Source of the DNA: Nodosilinea sp. P-1105
GTDB taxonomy: Bacteria > Cyanobacteriota > Cyanobacteriia > Phormidesmidales > Phormidesmidaceae
Reading direction: 5' to 3'
Length of the DNA: 51,777 nucleotides
Assembly (NCBI RefSeq): GCF_012911975.1
Contig: NZ_SMDQ01000040.1
Location: 1 to 51,777 of the forward strand
The notes below the pieces were generated by a model, which saw only the letters and a program-made list of their open reading frames with translations, ran no database searches and was not told the DNA's origin. The position numbers were made by a program, and so were the translations under genes. Positions 1 through 8,471 of the stretch are shown piece after piece. Every line of letters begins with the position of its first letter. The first letter of the stretch is position 1.

Positions 1-77
1 TGCTTCCCCCGATGGCTGGTGCCGTTCTTGGAGATATCGTGAGACCCACAGGTCGGACAGGTCATCTCAATAGCCAT
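1..77 (-). CDS. IS1-like transposase, N-terminal fragment (cut by window edge)
   Basis: Reading the minus strand from an ATG at 77 gives an open frame of 25 codons that runs off the left edge. It begins MAIEMTCPTCGSHDISKNGT and contains a CPTC zinc-ribbon half-site followed by a Lys-Asn-Gly stretch. This is the usual start of IS1-family (InsA-type) transposases, which open with a short zinc-ribbon and then a helix-turn-helix. Only the ribbon start is visible, so the family call is tentative and I cannot say whether the element is intact. An alternative start is the second Met at codon 5. No inverted repeat end could be identified between here and the heptamer repeats. Confidence 0.5.
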   Translation of the reverse strand, partial: MAIEMTCPTCGSHDISKNGTSHRGK

Positions 78-180
78 GCGCTTGTCTCCCTGGTTATCGT
101 GGTGGCGTAGTCTGATTTTCCTCCGTCCCGTGCATTAATGCACTACCGAAATGGTAATAGGGGTGGATGGGTGGGAAGGG

Positions 181-200
181 GGTTTCGGGTTTCGGGTTTC
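181..200. repeat. Heptamer tandem repeat GGTTTCG, about 2.9 copies
   Basis: GGTTTCG is repeated head to tail at 181-187, 188-194 and partially at 195-200. A related GGTTTCGGGTTT run recurs near 240-251. A perfect 6-bp stem, CCCCTC-TTGG-GAGGGG, lies next to it at 206-221. It is 3' of the transporter operon on the minus strand, but no T-run follows, so calling it a terminator would be speculative. Confidence 0.75.
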
Positions 201-260
201 AGGATCCCCTCTTGGGAGGGGTAGGGGTGGGTGGGTCGGGGTTTCGGGTTTGCGGTTCTC

Positions 261-332
261 AATTTTGAATTTTGAATTTTGAATTTTGAATTTTGAATTT
301 TGAATTTTGAATTTTGAATTTTGAATTTTGAA
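261..332. repeat. Heptamer tandem repeat AATTTTG, about 10 copies
   Basis: Ten perfect head-to-tail copies of AATTTTG occupy 261-330, with two further matching bases. Cyanobacteria are known for short tandemly repeated heptamer (STRR) arrays in intergenic DNA. This array is intergenic, between the IS1-like fragment and the end of the ABC ATPase gene. Perfect copies suggest recent slippage, so copy number probably varies between strains. A short ORF can be read through it, but its product is a seven-codon periodicity and not a credible protein. Confidence 0.95.
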
Positions 333-385
333 CTCTTTGCTCACTTCATTCTGCTGCGCCCGAGCTACGCCCAACGCTTTTCCCT

Positions 386-403
386 CTTCGTTCTTCGTTC
401 TTC
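386..403. repeat. Heptamer tandem repeat CTTCGTT, about 2.6 copies
   Basis: CTTCGTT occurs at 386-392 and 393-399, followed by CTTC. The array stops two bases before the stop codon end of the minus-strand ABC ATPase gene. It is the third heptamer-period array within about 220 bp. Confidence 0.7.
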
Positions 404-405
404 CC

Positions 406-1383
406 TCATGGCCGCTCGGGCTTGACCCAGCAGGCGACCTGGTGCTCGGGGCTAATCGCTTCTAGGGTGGGATCTTCGGTGGTGCAGCGGTCGATGGCAT
501 ATTGGCAGCGGGGGGCGAAGGGGCAACCCTGGGGGTAGTTGGCCAGGTTAGGGGGCAAGCCAGCGATCGGGCGCAGGCGGGTTTGCTGGGCGGCGTCGAG
601 GCGGGGAATGCTCTGCAGCAGGCCCAGGGTATAGGGGTGGCGGGGATTTGCGTAGAGGTCAAGCAGGGGGGCCTGCTCGACAATTTGACCGGCGTACATC
701 ACCAGAATCCGATCGGCGAGCCCTGCCAGTAAGGAGAGATCGTGGGTAATCCAGACTACGGCCATGCCCAGGTCGGCTCGCAGCTCTTTAATCAGCTCCA
801 CAATTTGGGCTTGAATGGTGACATCTAAGGCGGTGGTGGGTTCGTCGGCGATCAGTAGCTTGGGGTTGCAGGCCAGGCCCATGGCAATCATCACCCGTTG
901 CCGCATGCCCCCAGAAAATTGGTGGGGGTAAGCGTTGATTCGCTGGGCGGCGTTGGGGATGTGTACCCGCTGCAGGAGATGAATGGCATGGGCCTTGGCG
1001 TCAGCGGAGCTTAAATTGGTATGGCGACGGATGGCTTCTACCAGTTGTTTACCAATCCGCAACACCGGATTCAGGGAAGACAGCGGATCTTGAAAAATCA
1101 TTGCCATCTGGTTGCCGCGAATCTGCCGCAATTGCTCAAGGGGGAGCTTCAGCAGATCTTGCCCCTCAAAGTACACCTGGCCACTGACAATTTGGCCGGG
1201 GGGAGAGGGCACCAGCCCCATCACCGAGAGCATGGTGATACTTTTGCCCGACCCCGATTCCCCCACAATGCCGACGGTTTCCCCGGGGTTGACCTGAAAG
1301 GAGACCTGGTTGACGGCTTTGACCGTGGCCGCTTTGGTGACAAAGTGGGTGCTCAGGTTTTCCACAGACAGTAATGGGGGCAT
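406..1383 (-). CDS. Peptide/nickel ABC transporter ATP-binding protein (DppD/OppD type)
   Basis: ATPase that energises uptake of oligopeptides or similar solutes, acting on the cytoplasmic face of the permease pair encoded just upstream. Motifs visible in order: Walker A GESGSGKS near residue 44, Q-loop region, signature SGGMRQR, Walker [15 protein letters not shown], and H-loop in WITHDLSLL. The C-terminal extension has the Cys pattern [14 protein letters not shown] and the preceding NPRHPYT segment, typical of the oligopeptide-family C-terminal domain. Length (about 325 residues) is normal for DppD/OppD. I chose the ATG at 1383; a GTG two codons earlier (1389) is also in frame. It lies 18 bp downstream of the second permease gene and closes the operon. 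No DppF/OppF partner ATPase is present here. The exact substrate cannot be read from sequence. Confidence 0.9.
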   Translation of the reverse strand: MPPLLSVENLSTHFVTKAATVKAVNQVSFQVNPGETVGIVGESGSGKSITMLSVMGLVPSPPGQIVSGQVYFEGQDLLKLPLEQLRQIRGNQMAMIFQDPLSSLNPVLRIGKQLVEAIRRHTNLSSADAKAHAIHLLQRVHIPNAAQRINAYPHQFSGGMRQRVMIAMGLACNPKLLIADEPTTALDVTIQAQIVELIKELRADLGMAVVWITHDLSLLAGLADRILVMYAGQIVEQAPLLDLYANPRHPYTLGLLQSIPRLDAAQQTRLRPIAGLPPNLANYPQGCPFAPRCQYAIDRCTTEDPTLEAISPEHQVACWVKPERP

Positions 1384-1401
1384 AGGCACAGGTTAAGCAG
1401 G

Positions 1402-2310
1402 TTAGGACTGGCGCTGCTGGGGATCGAGGGCGGCCCGCAGGCCATCCCCCAGCAGGTTAAAACCCAGGACGCTAACGGCGATCGCCAGGCCTGGAAAGGT
1501 GGTAATCCAGGGAGCACGGCGGAAATAGTCCCGCCCGGCGGCCAGGATCGCCCCCCATTCGGGGGAAGGGGGTTGAGCCCCCAGCCCCAGAAACGACAGG
1601 GCCGAAGCCGATAGCACTGCCACCGATACCCCCACCGTGGCCACCACAATGATCGGCGACAGAATGTTGGGAAACAGGTGACGGAAAATTAGCCGACCAT
1701 GGCGAGCCCCGAGGGTTTTGGCGGCCCGGAAGTACTCTTTGTTTTTCTCGACCAGCACCGCCCCGTAGGTGATACGGGCATAGTAGGGAATGGAGCTGAT
1801 GCCCACCGCAATCACCGCATTGCGCAGGCTCGGCCCCAGCACCGCCACCGTGGCCAGGGCGATCAGCGTTTCTGTGAAGGAAAACAGCACATCCATGGCG
1901 CGCATCAGGATGTTGCCCAGCCAGCCCTCGGTGTAGCCAGCCACCAGGCCCACCACCACCCCGACAGTCATGGAAATGCCGACGGCCACCAGGCCGATCA
2001 TCAGGGTAAGACGGCTGCCGTAAACAACTCGGCTAAATAGGTCGCGGCCAAAGTTGTCGGTGCCAAACCAGTGTTCGGCACTGGGAGGCGATAGGGCGGG
2101 GCCGACGTTCATCTGGCTGGGCTCAAAGGGGGCGATCGCCGGGGCAAAGATGGCCACCGCAAACAGCAGGAGCAAAATCACGGCACCGACCTTGGCCCCT
2201 GGGCTGCGCAACAGGGCCTGCAAAAACTGCCCCAGCCGCTGGGCGCGGGACGGGGGAGTGATGGCTTCCAGGGACTGATCGGCGACCATTGCTGGCTTTA
2301 AGTTGGCCAT
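1402..2310 (-). CDS. Peptide ABC transporter permease, DppC/OppC type
   Basis: Inner-membrane permease subunit of 302 residues. It has an N-terminal membrane segment (about residues 38-60), an extracytoplasmic segment with the HWFGTDNFGRDLFSR motif typical of DppC, then a block of five hydrophobic segments. The cytoplasmic EAA-type loop, which docks on the ATPase, is seen as EYFRAAKTLGARHGRLIFRH. The family is the binding-protein-dependent transport inner-membrane component of peptide importers. The gene starts 2 bp after the stop of the DppB-type permease gene, so the two are almost certainly translationally coupled. Start taken as the ATG at 2310. Substrate unknown. Confidence 0.9.
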   Translation of the reverse strand: MANLKPAMVADQSLEAITPPSRAQRLGQFLQALLRSPGAKVGAVILLLLFAVAIFAPAIAPFEPSQMNVGPALSPPSAEHWFGTDNFGRDLFSRVVYGSRLTLMIGLVAVGISMTVGVVVGLVAGYTEGWLGNILMRAMDVLFSFTETLIALATVAVLGPSLRNAVIAVGISSIPYYARITYGAVLVEKNKEYFRAAKTLGARHGRLIFRHLFPNILSPIIVVATVGVSVAVLSASALSFLGLGAQPPSPEWGAILAAGRDYFRRAPWITTFPGLAIAVSVLGFNLLGDGLRAALDPQQRQS

Positions 2311-2312
2311 AG

Positions 2313-3236
2313 TTACTTGTAGGTAATGCGAGGATCAATCCAGACGTAGAGCAGGTCGAGCACCATAGAGACCACCACCACGACCGTGGCAAAGATCAAA
2401 ATAAACCCCTGGATGGTGGGGTAGTCCCGCTGAAAGATGGACTGAATCGCCAGGCGACCAATGCCGTTCCAGGCAAACACGTTTTCCACCACGATCGCGC
2501 CCCCCATCATATAAGTGAACTGTAACCCCAGCATGTTCACTACGTTGACCAGCCCATTGCGCAGGGCATGGCGAGACAGCACTGTTCCCTCTTTCAACCC
2601 CTTGGCCCGGGCCGTGCGCATGTAGTCCTGGGTGAGCACATCAATCATCGAAGACCGGGTCAGCCGCGACACCGATGCTGCATTGGCCAGCCCCAGGGTG
2701 ATGGCAGGTAAAATCAAATTGCGCAGGCTGGTGCCCGACACCGGCAACCAGCCCAACTGCATGGAAAAGATATACATCAACATCAGCCCCAGCCAGAAGC
2801 TGGGCACCGAAATCCCCAAAATTGCCGCCGTCATCAGGGTGCTGTCGATCCAGGTGTCCCGCTTGTAGGCCGCAAAAAACCCTGCCGTCACCCCCACTAC
2901 AATGGTGACCACCAGACTGGCGGTGGTCAGCAACAGGGTATTGGGCAACCGCACCAGCAGCAAATCCAGTACGGGCTGATTGCCGCGAATGGTGGTGCCA
3001 AAGTCCCCCTGCAAAATTCGCCCCATATACATAATGTATTGCTCGTAAATGGGGCGATCGAGCCCCAGGTTGCGGCGAATCTGCTCCAGTTGTTCCGGGG
3101 TGGTGGACTGGGACTGGGCATACATGATCTGCACCGGGTCCCCCGGTACCAGGTGGATCAACAGGGTAACTGCGATCGTGGTGATCCAGATGGTGAAAAT
3201 GCCGCTGAGCAGGCGTTTAAAGAAGTAGCGGGTCAT
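2313..3236 (-). CDS. Peptide ABC transporter permease, DppB/OppB type
   Basis: Inner-membrane permease of 307 residues. It has the DppB-family start (an N-terminal membrane segment with RLLSGIFTIW), the conserved LVPGDPV motif at about residues 29-35, then a periplasmic segment and five further hydrophobic segments. The EAA-type cytoplasmic loop that contacts the ATPase is visible as DYMRTARAKGLKEGTVLSRH. The C-terminal region ends in YVWIDPRITYK, characteristic of the family. Together with the DppC-type protein it should form the translocation pore. The gene lies about 100 bp downstream of the binding-protein gene, with a strong hairpin in between. Confidence 0.9.
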   Translation of the reverse strand: MTRYFFKRLLSGIFTIWITTIAVTLLIHLVPGDPVQIMYAQSQSTTPEQLEQIRRNLGLDRPIYEQYIMYMGRILQGDFGTTIRGNQPVLDLLLVRLPNTLLLTTASLVVTIVVGVTAGFFAAYKRDTWIDSTLMTAAILGISVPSFWLGLMLMYIFSMQLGWLPVSGTSLRNLILPAITLGLANAASVSRLTRSSMIDVLTQDYMRTARAKGLKEGTVLSRHALRNGLVNVVNMLGLQFTYMMGGAIVVENVFAWNGIGRLAIQSIFQRDYPTIQGFILIFATVVVVVSMVLDLLYVWIDPRITYK

Positions 3237-3296
3237 AAACAGGGGGTAAAAATCGCGATCGCGTCCAGCAGCGTCTGACTTAGGCCGTCGTCTACT

Positions 3297-3329
3297 GGCT
3301 GGGGAAATCCTAAAAGGACTTCCCCAGCC
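3297..3329 (-). promoter_or_regulatory. Intercistronic stem-loop between binding protein and permease genes
   Basis: GGCTGGGGAAaTCCT pairs with AGGAcTTCCCCAGCC around a three-base AAA loop, giving a 15-position stem with one A-C mismatch. It starts 10 bp after the stop of the binding-protein gene on the minus strand and is not followed by a T-run. The position suggests an RNA-stability or partial-termination element that would let the binding protein be made in excess over the membrane subunits, as known for other ABC operons. The function is inferred; the structure is seen. Confidence 0.7.
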
Positions 3330-3338
3330 AAATTGTAT

Positions 3339-4985
3339 CTACTGCAACCGCACATCATTGAACAAGGGGCGGTTAAACGGACCCACCTTGTAGCCCTCCA
3401 CCTCGGTGCGGGTGGCATAGACCCACAGAGAGCCGGGGGTATAGAGGGGCACATGCACTGCATTGTCCAGCAGATAGGCCATGGCCTCCTCCACCGCCTC
3501 TCGCCGCTCATCGGTGTCAATGGTGGTGCGGGTGGCTTGCAGCAGCTCGTCTAGCTCCTCGCTTTGGTAGCCGCTGTAGGCCCCAGGGGAGTGCCACAGC
3601 TGGTGCAGAATGTCGGGGTCAAACCAGGCCCAGTCCATCATGTCGAAGGTGCTGGTGCCCGTGGTGCGCTCATTTTCCTGTTTCACCCGGGCGTTCAGGC
3701 TGCCAATGTCCATGGTTTCGATGCTGGCGTCAATCCCCACCTCCGCCAGCTGACTTTGGAACACCTGCACCATGTTTTCCCGGTTGTCCCCGGTGGAGGT
3801 CATCAAAATCACCTGCATCGGGTTATCAGGGCCGTAACCCAGTTCCTCTAGCAGTTCCATGGCCTGTTCTGGGTCGTGGTCATAGCCATGGTCGGCACAG
3901 AAGTCCTGATCGTTGCCAAACACCCCCCGGCTGATGGGGCATCGCTCCCGCTGCACCAGATCTTCGCCAAAGGACACCTGAATGGCCGCATCCACATCCA
4001 CGGCGTAGGCCACCGCCTGCCGCGCCCGAATATCGTCAAAGGGAGGGCGAGAAATGGTGAATTCAAAGAAGAAGTTTTGGCCAGTATTTTCAGCCACATG
4101 CAGATCCAGGGTGTCGTCATCCCGCACCACGTCGAGATCATCCAGGGGCGGGTTGACAATTAACTGCACCTCGCCAGTTTGCAAGCCCCCCAGGCGCGCC
4201 TGGGCTTCGGGAATTTGCCGCACCACCAAGCGATCGAGATAAGGGGCACCAGAATTCTCTACCGGACGGCCAAAGTTTTGATAATCGGGGTTTCTCTCCA
4301 GCACAATTTCGTCCCCCCTGGCCCAGTTGACCAGCATCCAGGGGCCTGTACCGATCGCCGTGGAAACCCCAAACTGTCCCTCAGCCTCCTCATTGCTCTC
4401 ACAAATCATGCTGGCGAAGGGATCTGCCATAAACGATAGAAAGGCCCCAAAGGGCTGCTCAAAGTTGAATTCTACCGTCAGGTCATCAACCACATTTACC
4501 TCAGAAATCGGCCCCCAGGCCCCAGCGGTCACACTGGGGTTGCTGTCATCGAGGGCGCGATCGGCGGTGTATTTGACGTCGTTAGCATCAAAGGGGGTGC
4601 CATCGTGGCAGGTAATCCCCTCATTCAGCAAAAATGTCACAGACTGGCCGTCTTCACTCATCTCCCACTCCTGGGCCAGGTTGGGCACAATGTCCCCATC
4701 GTCGTCAAAGGCCAAGAGGGTGTCGTAAAGCTGGTCAAAAATCTGCCAGGACAGGGTAGTGGTCGTGCGGTGAGGATCCAAAGAATCCGCATCTCCATAG
4801 CGAGCCCACACCAGGGTTCCCCCCTCAGGGGCCTCTCCAGTGGCGTCAGGATCAGGGGTTGTGGTGGTCTCTGGTGTGCAACTGGCCAACAGGGTCAGAG
4901 CCAGGGCCGCACCCCCTAGAACTTGTCCAGGACGAGGGGCAATTAAGGCTGACCAACGGGGGCTTGGGGAAGTTCGAGCTTTCAT
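3339..4985 (-). CDS. Peptide-binding lipoprotein of ABC transporter (family 5 solute-binding protein)
   Basis: Extracytoplasmic solute-binding protein of the DppA/OppA class (SBP_bac_5), the first gene of the transporter operon. It has an N-terminal signal with the lipobox LLASC followed by a Thr/Pro-rich linker. The mature part shows family features such as a YDTLLAFDDDGDIVPNLAQE segment, WEMSEDGQSVTF, and GTGPWMLVNWARGDEIVLER. Length, near 550 residues, is typical. An in-frame ATG lies upstream at 5051, but it would put 22 polar residues before the signal peptide. The ATG at 4985, giving MKARTSPSPRW and then the hydrophobic core, is the better start. The mature protein is notably acidic. 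Ligand unknown: peptides are the default, but the family also binds nickel, sugars and other solutes. Confidence 0.88.
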   Translation of the reverse strand: MKARTSPSPRWSALIAPRPGQVLGGAALALTLLASCTPETTTTPDPDATGEAPEGGTLVWARYGDADSLDPHRTTTTLSWQIFDQLYDTLLAFDDDGDIVPNLAQEWEMSEDGQSVTFLLNEGITCHDGTPFDANDVKYTADRALDDSNPSVTAGAWGPISEVNVVDDLTVEFNFEQPFGAFLSFMADPFASMICESNEEAEGQFGVSTAIGTGPWMLVNWARGDEIVLERNPDYQNFGRPVENSGAPYLDRLVVRQIPEAQARLGGLQTGEVQLIVNPPLDDLDVVRDDDTLDLHVAENTGQNFFFEFTISRPPFDDIRARQAVAYAVDVDAAIQVSFGEDLVQRERCPISRGVFGNDQDFCADHGYDHDPEQAMELLEELGYGPDNPMQVILMTSTGDNRENMVQVFQSQLAEVGIDASIETMDIGSLNARVKQENERTTGTSTFDMMDWAWFDPDILHQLWHSPGAYSGYQSEELDELLQATRTTIDTDERREAVEEAMAYLLDNAVHVPLYTPGSLWVYATRTEVEGYKVGPFNRPLFNDVRLQ

Positions 4986-5381
4986 AGGTTTGTGGATAGG
5001 CTGATTAGCAAAATGACTTAACGTCAGCGAGGAGGGATATCTCGTCTGCACCCATGAAGCAGGCCACAGTCAGGGCTAAACGCCTCGGACATTAAGGCTA
5101 GTGAAGTGGTGGTAATGTATCGCTAACAACAACCCTATTGAGCAAATTTAGACTTTTCTTTACGCTAATTTACTCGGCGCTGATTCCTGAATAGCCGTCA
5201 CCGCAGGGTTTGCAGCCTGATTACAAGGCCTGTCAGCCGGAGGCTACTGCCTATGCAATTCCTGCATAACTGCACCCTGGCGGTGCGAGCCTAAAGCATC
5301 GCTACAGTAACTCGAATTGTAGATTTGTCATGCTTCCGAAGCATGTTAGTTTGCCAATCAAAAGCATTTCAGGAGGTAATA
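4986..5381. other. Divergent intergenic region, no gene seen
   Basis: This gap of about 400 bp separates the leftward transporter operon from the rightward small-membrane-protein gene and must hold both promoters. I see AT-rich stretches around 5145-5175 but no box pair I would commit to. The only confident signal is the perfect Shine-Dalgarno AGGAGGT at 5371-5377, five bases before the ATG at 5382. Confidence 0.5.
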
Positions 5382-5753
5382 ATGCCAGGGAAAAATGGTT
5401 CAGATCCTTCGAGGAAGCCGCGACGAGAAGTGCCTATGTCACTGCCTTTAGGATTGGCGATTGGCGCAGCGATCGGGGTGGGGCTCGGTTTAGTGATGTC
5501 AAATTTAGCCCTGGGTATCGGGATCGGTTTAGCTATGGGGGTTGGTGGCGGCGGCGCTATGGCCTACCTTGCTTCAGGGAAGCCGCGACGGGAAGCCTCT
5601 ATGTCGCTAGTTTTAGGACCGGCGATCGGCACTGCGATCGGGGTTGGGCTCGGTTTGACGATGTCAGATTTAGCCCTGGGTGTATTAATGGGCTTAGCGA
5701 TCGGGGTTGGCGGTGGCGGCGTTACGGCCTACCTGTATGCTATGGGTAGCTAA
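5382..5753 (+). CDS. Small glycine-rich membrane protein built of two 55-residue repeats
   Basis: A 123-residue protein. The start is fixed by AGGAGGT five bases upstream of the ATG at 5382; an upstream in-frame ATG at 5325 lacks such a site. After 11 residues the chain is an internal duplication. Unit 1 (about 12-66) and unit 2 (67-123) both begin KPRRE and run through a hydrophobic, small-residue segment (AIGVGLGL), a LALG segment and a glycine cluster (GVGGGG), ending in AYL. Each unit probably makes two short membrane helices with glycine-zipper packing, so four in total. The duplication is also visible in DNA with a 165-bp period. I do not recognise a family or function. Glycine-zipper membrane proteins range from envelope spacers to small toxins, and nothing here decides between them. 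Confidence 0.75.
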   Translation: MPGKNGSDPSRKPRREVPMSLPLGLAIGAAIGVGLGLVMSNLALGIGIGLAMGVGGGGAMAYLASGKPRREASMSLVLGPAIGTAIGVGLGLTMSDLALGVLMGLAIGVGGGGVTAYLYAMGS

Positions 5754-5939
5754 GGCGTCGGATACAGATGTGCTACTGGTGGATGCACAGGCTACTTTGA
5801 CTTGGGAGCTTTGACCGTATGTTTACTCAGTTGTCGAAGGCATTTCACTAATTAAGTTGCCCACATGATTCTGGAATGCGACTAGGCCACCTTTTGCGTC
5901 CCAATGTGGAAAGCTGCCTTTCTGCCCTAGCCGTGGGGG

Positions 5940-8471
5940 TCAGTTGGCAGCGGGTAAATCACAGAGCAGGGCTTTGATCCGGTGGCCTTGTTGAGCGTTC
6001 AGTACCTTGGGGAAGGAGAGATCGAGGGTGACCGCAGTTTCAGAGCGGTGCACCCGATCTAGCTGGGCCACCAGGCGTACAGGCTGCTTCCCCTGGGAGT
6101 TGATCAGTAACCCTACCGGCTCTCCAACACCAAAGATTTCGGGATGCAGCACCAGCCTGGGGTCTTGCTCTAGCGCCATTTTCAGTCCCTGACTGTTGAC
6201 CGCCTGGGTCGTCGACCCCAGATAGTGCCCCTGACTATAGAGTTGACTGGGCGCCTGCACCTGCTTAAAAACTGGCGGTGATAGGGATGGTTTGGGGTCA
6301 TAAAAGACCCGAATCAGACTGGTCAGCAAAAACCGAATGGACTCCAGGGGCTTATCGGCATTGTGGCGCACTTGGGAATACCACTGATTCACATCCGAAT
6401 ACAGGACGAGCACCAGGGCATCTTGCTGGGTTTGGTCCAGATGGTCAAAGGCCACGGTGACCACCACCTCTTGCTCACTGCGGGGGACGACCCGCAGTAC
6501 CTTACCACTGAGAAACACCCGACGGTTGCTGTCGCCACAAATTTCCAGATCAACCACATCGGGTAGATTGGGCCAGTCCGGCAACCGCAACTGCGCCCCA
6601 GTTTCGCTAATGTCTATGGTTTTCCCGGATAAGGTTGTCTGCCCCGAAAACAGGGTCACGGCCAATTGACGATCCAGGCGATGGGACTCGCGCATTTGGG
6701 GTTGTTCCAGGGCCACTAAGATGGCTGCACTCAGCAACATGATATTGATCACACACCAGGTGGCATTGATGATCACAGCATCCACATCCTGGAGCTCTGT
6801 AATTATCCAGTAGGGGACCAGCACCAGGGAAATTAAGCTGAGCCCACCGATGATCAGCAGCACCTGGACGGAGTGCCAATCAAAGCTGCGCTTGGACACT
6901 TGTAGTCCTTTGTCGGTGACATTGAAGCGCCCCATCTTGGGATTAACCAGGGCCATAAAGGTGACCAGGCCGTCCTGAAAAGCCATGGCATACTCAAAAA
7001 TTTCGTTCCAAAAGGAGAATCGCACCCCTTTGTAAACGATAAAATTAGCGTTCAAGGCCAGCAAAATTGACGGTAAGGCATAGGTCAGGGTTTCAAGTCC
7101 CAGCCCTCGCACTGAGTTAATGCCAAACATCAAAAAGGCAATGGGGGCGATCGCATACATCAGCCGCGGAAACCCAAAGAAAAAGTGAGTTGTCGCCGAG
7201 GTGTAGCAAATCCGCTGGGGAATAGAGAGTTGGCGGTTAAACAGGGGCCACTCCAGGCGCAAAATTTGCGCCATGCCCCGAGCCCAGCGCACCTGCTGCC
7301 CCACATAAGAAGAAAAGGTTTCTGGGGCCAGACCTGCCACCATAATTTTGTCGTAGTAAACCGTCTCGTAGCCCTTCGAGTGCAGACGCAGGGAGGTGTG
7401 GCAATCCTCGGTCACCGTTTCTACGGCGATCCCCCCCACCTCTAACAGGTGACTTTTGCGGACCACCGCTGCCGAGCCACAGAAAAATGAAGCATTCCAA
7501 AAGTCGTTGCCTTTTTGCAGCACCTTATAGAACAACTCGTTGCCCACGGGTATTTTGCCCTGGGTCAGCAGGTTGCGCTCGAACGGGTCAGGATTATAGA
7601 ACCAGTGGGGGGTCTGCACCAGAGACACCTTCGGGTTTAAGAAAAAGCCCACGGTTTCCAGCAGCAGGTTGCGGGTGGGAATGTGGTCACAATCTAAAAT
7701 CAGCACCAGGTCCCCTGGGGTGCGCCCCAGGGCATGGTTAATGTTGCCGGCTTTCGCATGGTCATTATTGGCCCGGGTGACCAGGTGGCAGCCCAGGTCC
7801 TGACAGATTTGTCCCAGTTTTGCCCGACGTTCAGGATACTGGCGGCCATCATCCAGGATGTAAACCGCCTTTTTGTCCACAGGGTAGTCAATGGCTAGGG
7901 CCGCTAGGGCCGTCTTCCGCACAATCTCCACATCTTCGTTGTAGGTGGGGATGTAAATATCCACCCTGGGCCACTGGTCTTGGGGCACCGTTGCCATGGA
8001 AACCGGTTGCCGCTGGCGCAGCTTTAGGGTTTGAAAGTAGGCCAGCAGCAGCGTGGCGATCGCGTAGAGCTCAGCCCCATAGAGTAGCAGGCTAAAGGTG
8101 GTATTGAGCCAACCGTCAAAGTTTAGGGTATAGACGGTGCGGTAATACAGATAGCGGGCGGTCACCACCAGACTCAGCCATACCAGCAGCAGGTGAAGTT
8201 GTTCACTGAATTGGTGGTCTTGGTAGCGCTGCTCCAATCTGACTAGAAGCCACCCCAGGGCAATCAGAAACACCGCCAGGGCAAACTGTTGACCCAGGGG
8301 TAATGGCGTCACAATCAAAGGGATTGCCAGCACCAGGGCCAAAGCCATCAGCACCAGGGCACTGCGCTGACTGCCGCCAAGGGTCGCCTCCAGTCGTTTG
8401 GGTAGGCTGGCAATCAAGCGAGTCAGCCAAGACCGTGGTGGCTGAGACAGCTCAGGGGACACGTGGGTCAT
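5940..8471 (-). CDS. bcsA: Cellulose synthase catalytic subunit with PilZ domain (BcsA-like)
   Basis: Membrane family 2 glycosyltransferase that polymerises UDP-glucose into beta-1,4-glucan and threads it through its own channel. Four N-terminal membrane segments (about 37-150) precede the catalytic domain. The catalytic signature is complete: DDG at 207-209, DCD at 260-262, FFCGS at 329-333, TED at 354-356 and QQVRW (QxxRW) at 392-396. More membrane helices follow, then a C-terminal PilZ domain with RESHR (594-598) and DISETG (620-625), the RxxxR and [D/N]xSxxG motifs that bind c-di-GMP. Length of 843 is close to proteobacterial BcsA. The start codon overlaps the bcsB stop by one base (TAATG), indicating coupling. 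It is the last gene of the operon. Another beta-glucan product is possible, but the BcsB partner favours cellulose. Confidence 0.93.
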   Translation of the reverse strand: MTHVSPELSQPPRSWLTRLIASLPKRLEATLGGSQRSALVLMALALVLAIPLIVTPLPLGQQFALAVFLIALGWLLVRLEQRYQDHQFSEQLHLLLVWLSLVVTARYLYYRTVYTLNFDGWLNTTFSLLLYGAELYAIATLLLAYFQTLKLRQRQPVSMATVPQDQWPRVDIYIPTYNEDVEIVRKTALAALAIDYPVDKKAVYILDDGRQYPERRAKLGQICQDLGCHLVTRANNDHAKAGNINHALGRTPGDLVLILDCDHIPTRNLLLETVGFFLNPKVSLVQTPHWFYNPDPFERNLLTQGKIPVGNELFYKVLQKGNDFWNASFFCGSAAVVRKSHLLEVGGIAVETVTEDCHTSLRLHSKGYETVYYDKIMVAGLAPETFSSYVGQQVRWARGMAQILRLEWPLFNRQLSIPQRICYTSATTHFFFGFPRLMYAIAPIAFLMFGINSVRGLGLETLTYALPSILLALNANFIVYKGVRFSFWNEIFEYAMAFQDGLVTFMALVNPKMGRFNVTDKGLQVSKRSFDWHSVQVLLIIGGLSLISLVLVPYWIITELQDVDAVIINATWCVINIMLLSAAILVALEQPQMRESHRLDRQLAVTLFSGQTTLSGKTIDISETGAQLRLPDWPNLPDVVDLEICGDSNRRVFLSGKVLRVVPRSEQEVVVTVAFDHLDQTQQDALVLVLYSDVNQWYSQVRHNADKPLESIRFLLTSLIRVFYDPKPSLSPPVFKQVQAPSQLYSQGHYLGSTTQAVNSQGLKMALEQDPRLVLHPEIFGVGEPVGLLINSQGKQPVRLVAQLDRVHRSETAVTLDLSFPKVLNAQQGHRIKALLCDLPAAN

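Noticed and set aside
5330-5749. 139-residue open frame overlapping the glycine-rich gene in another frame
   Set aside because: It exists because the 165-bp duplication keeps both copies stop-free. It has no ribosome-binding site and is rich in Arg/Trp, unlike a real protein.
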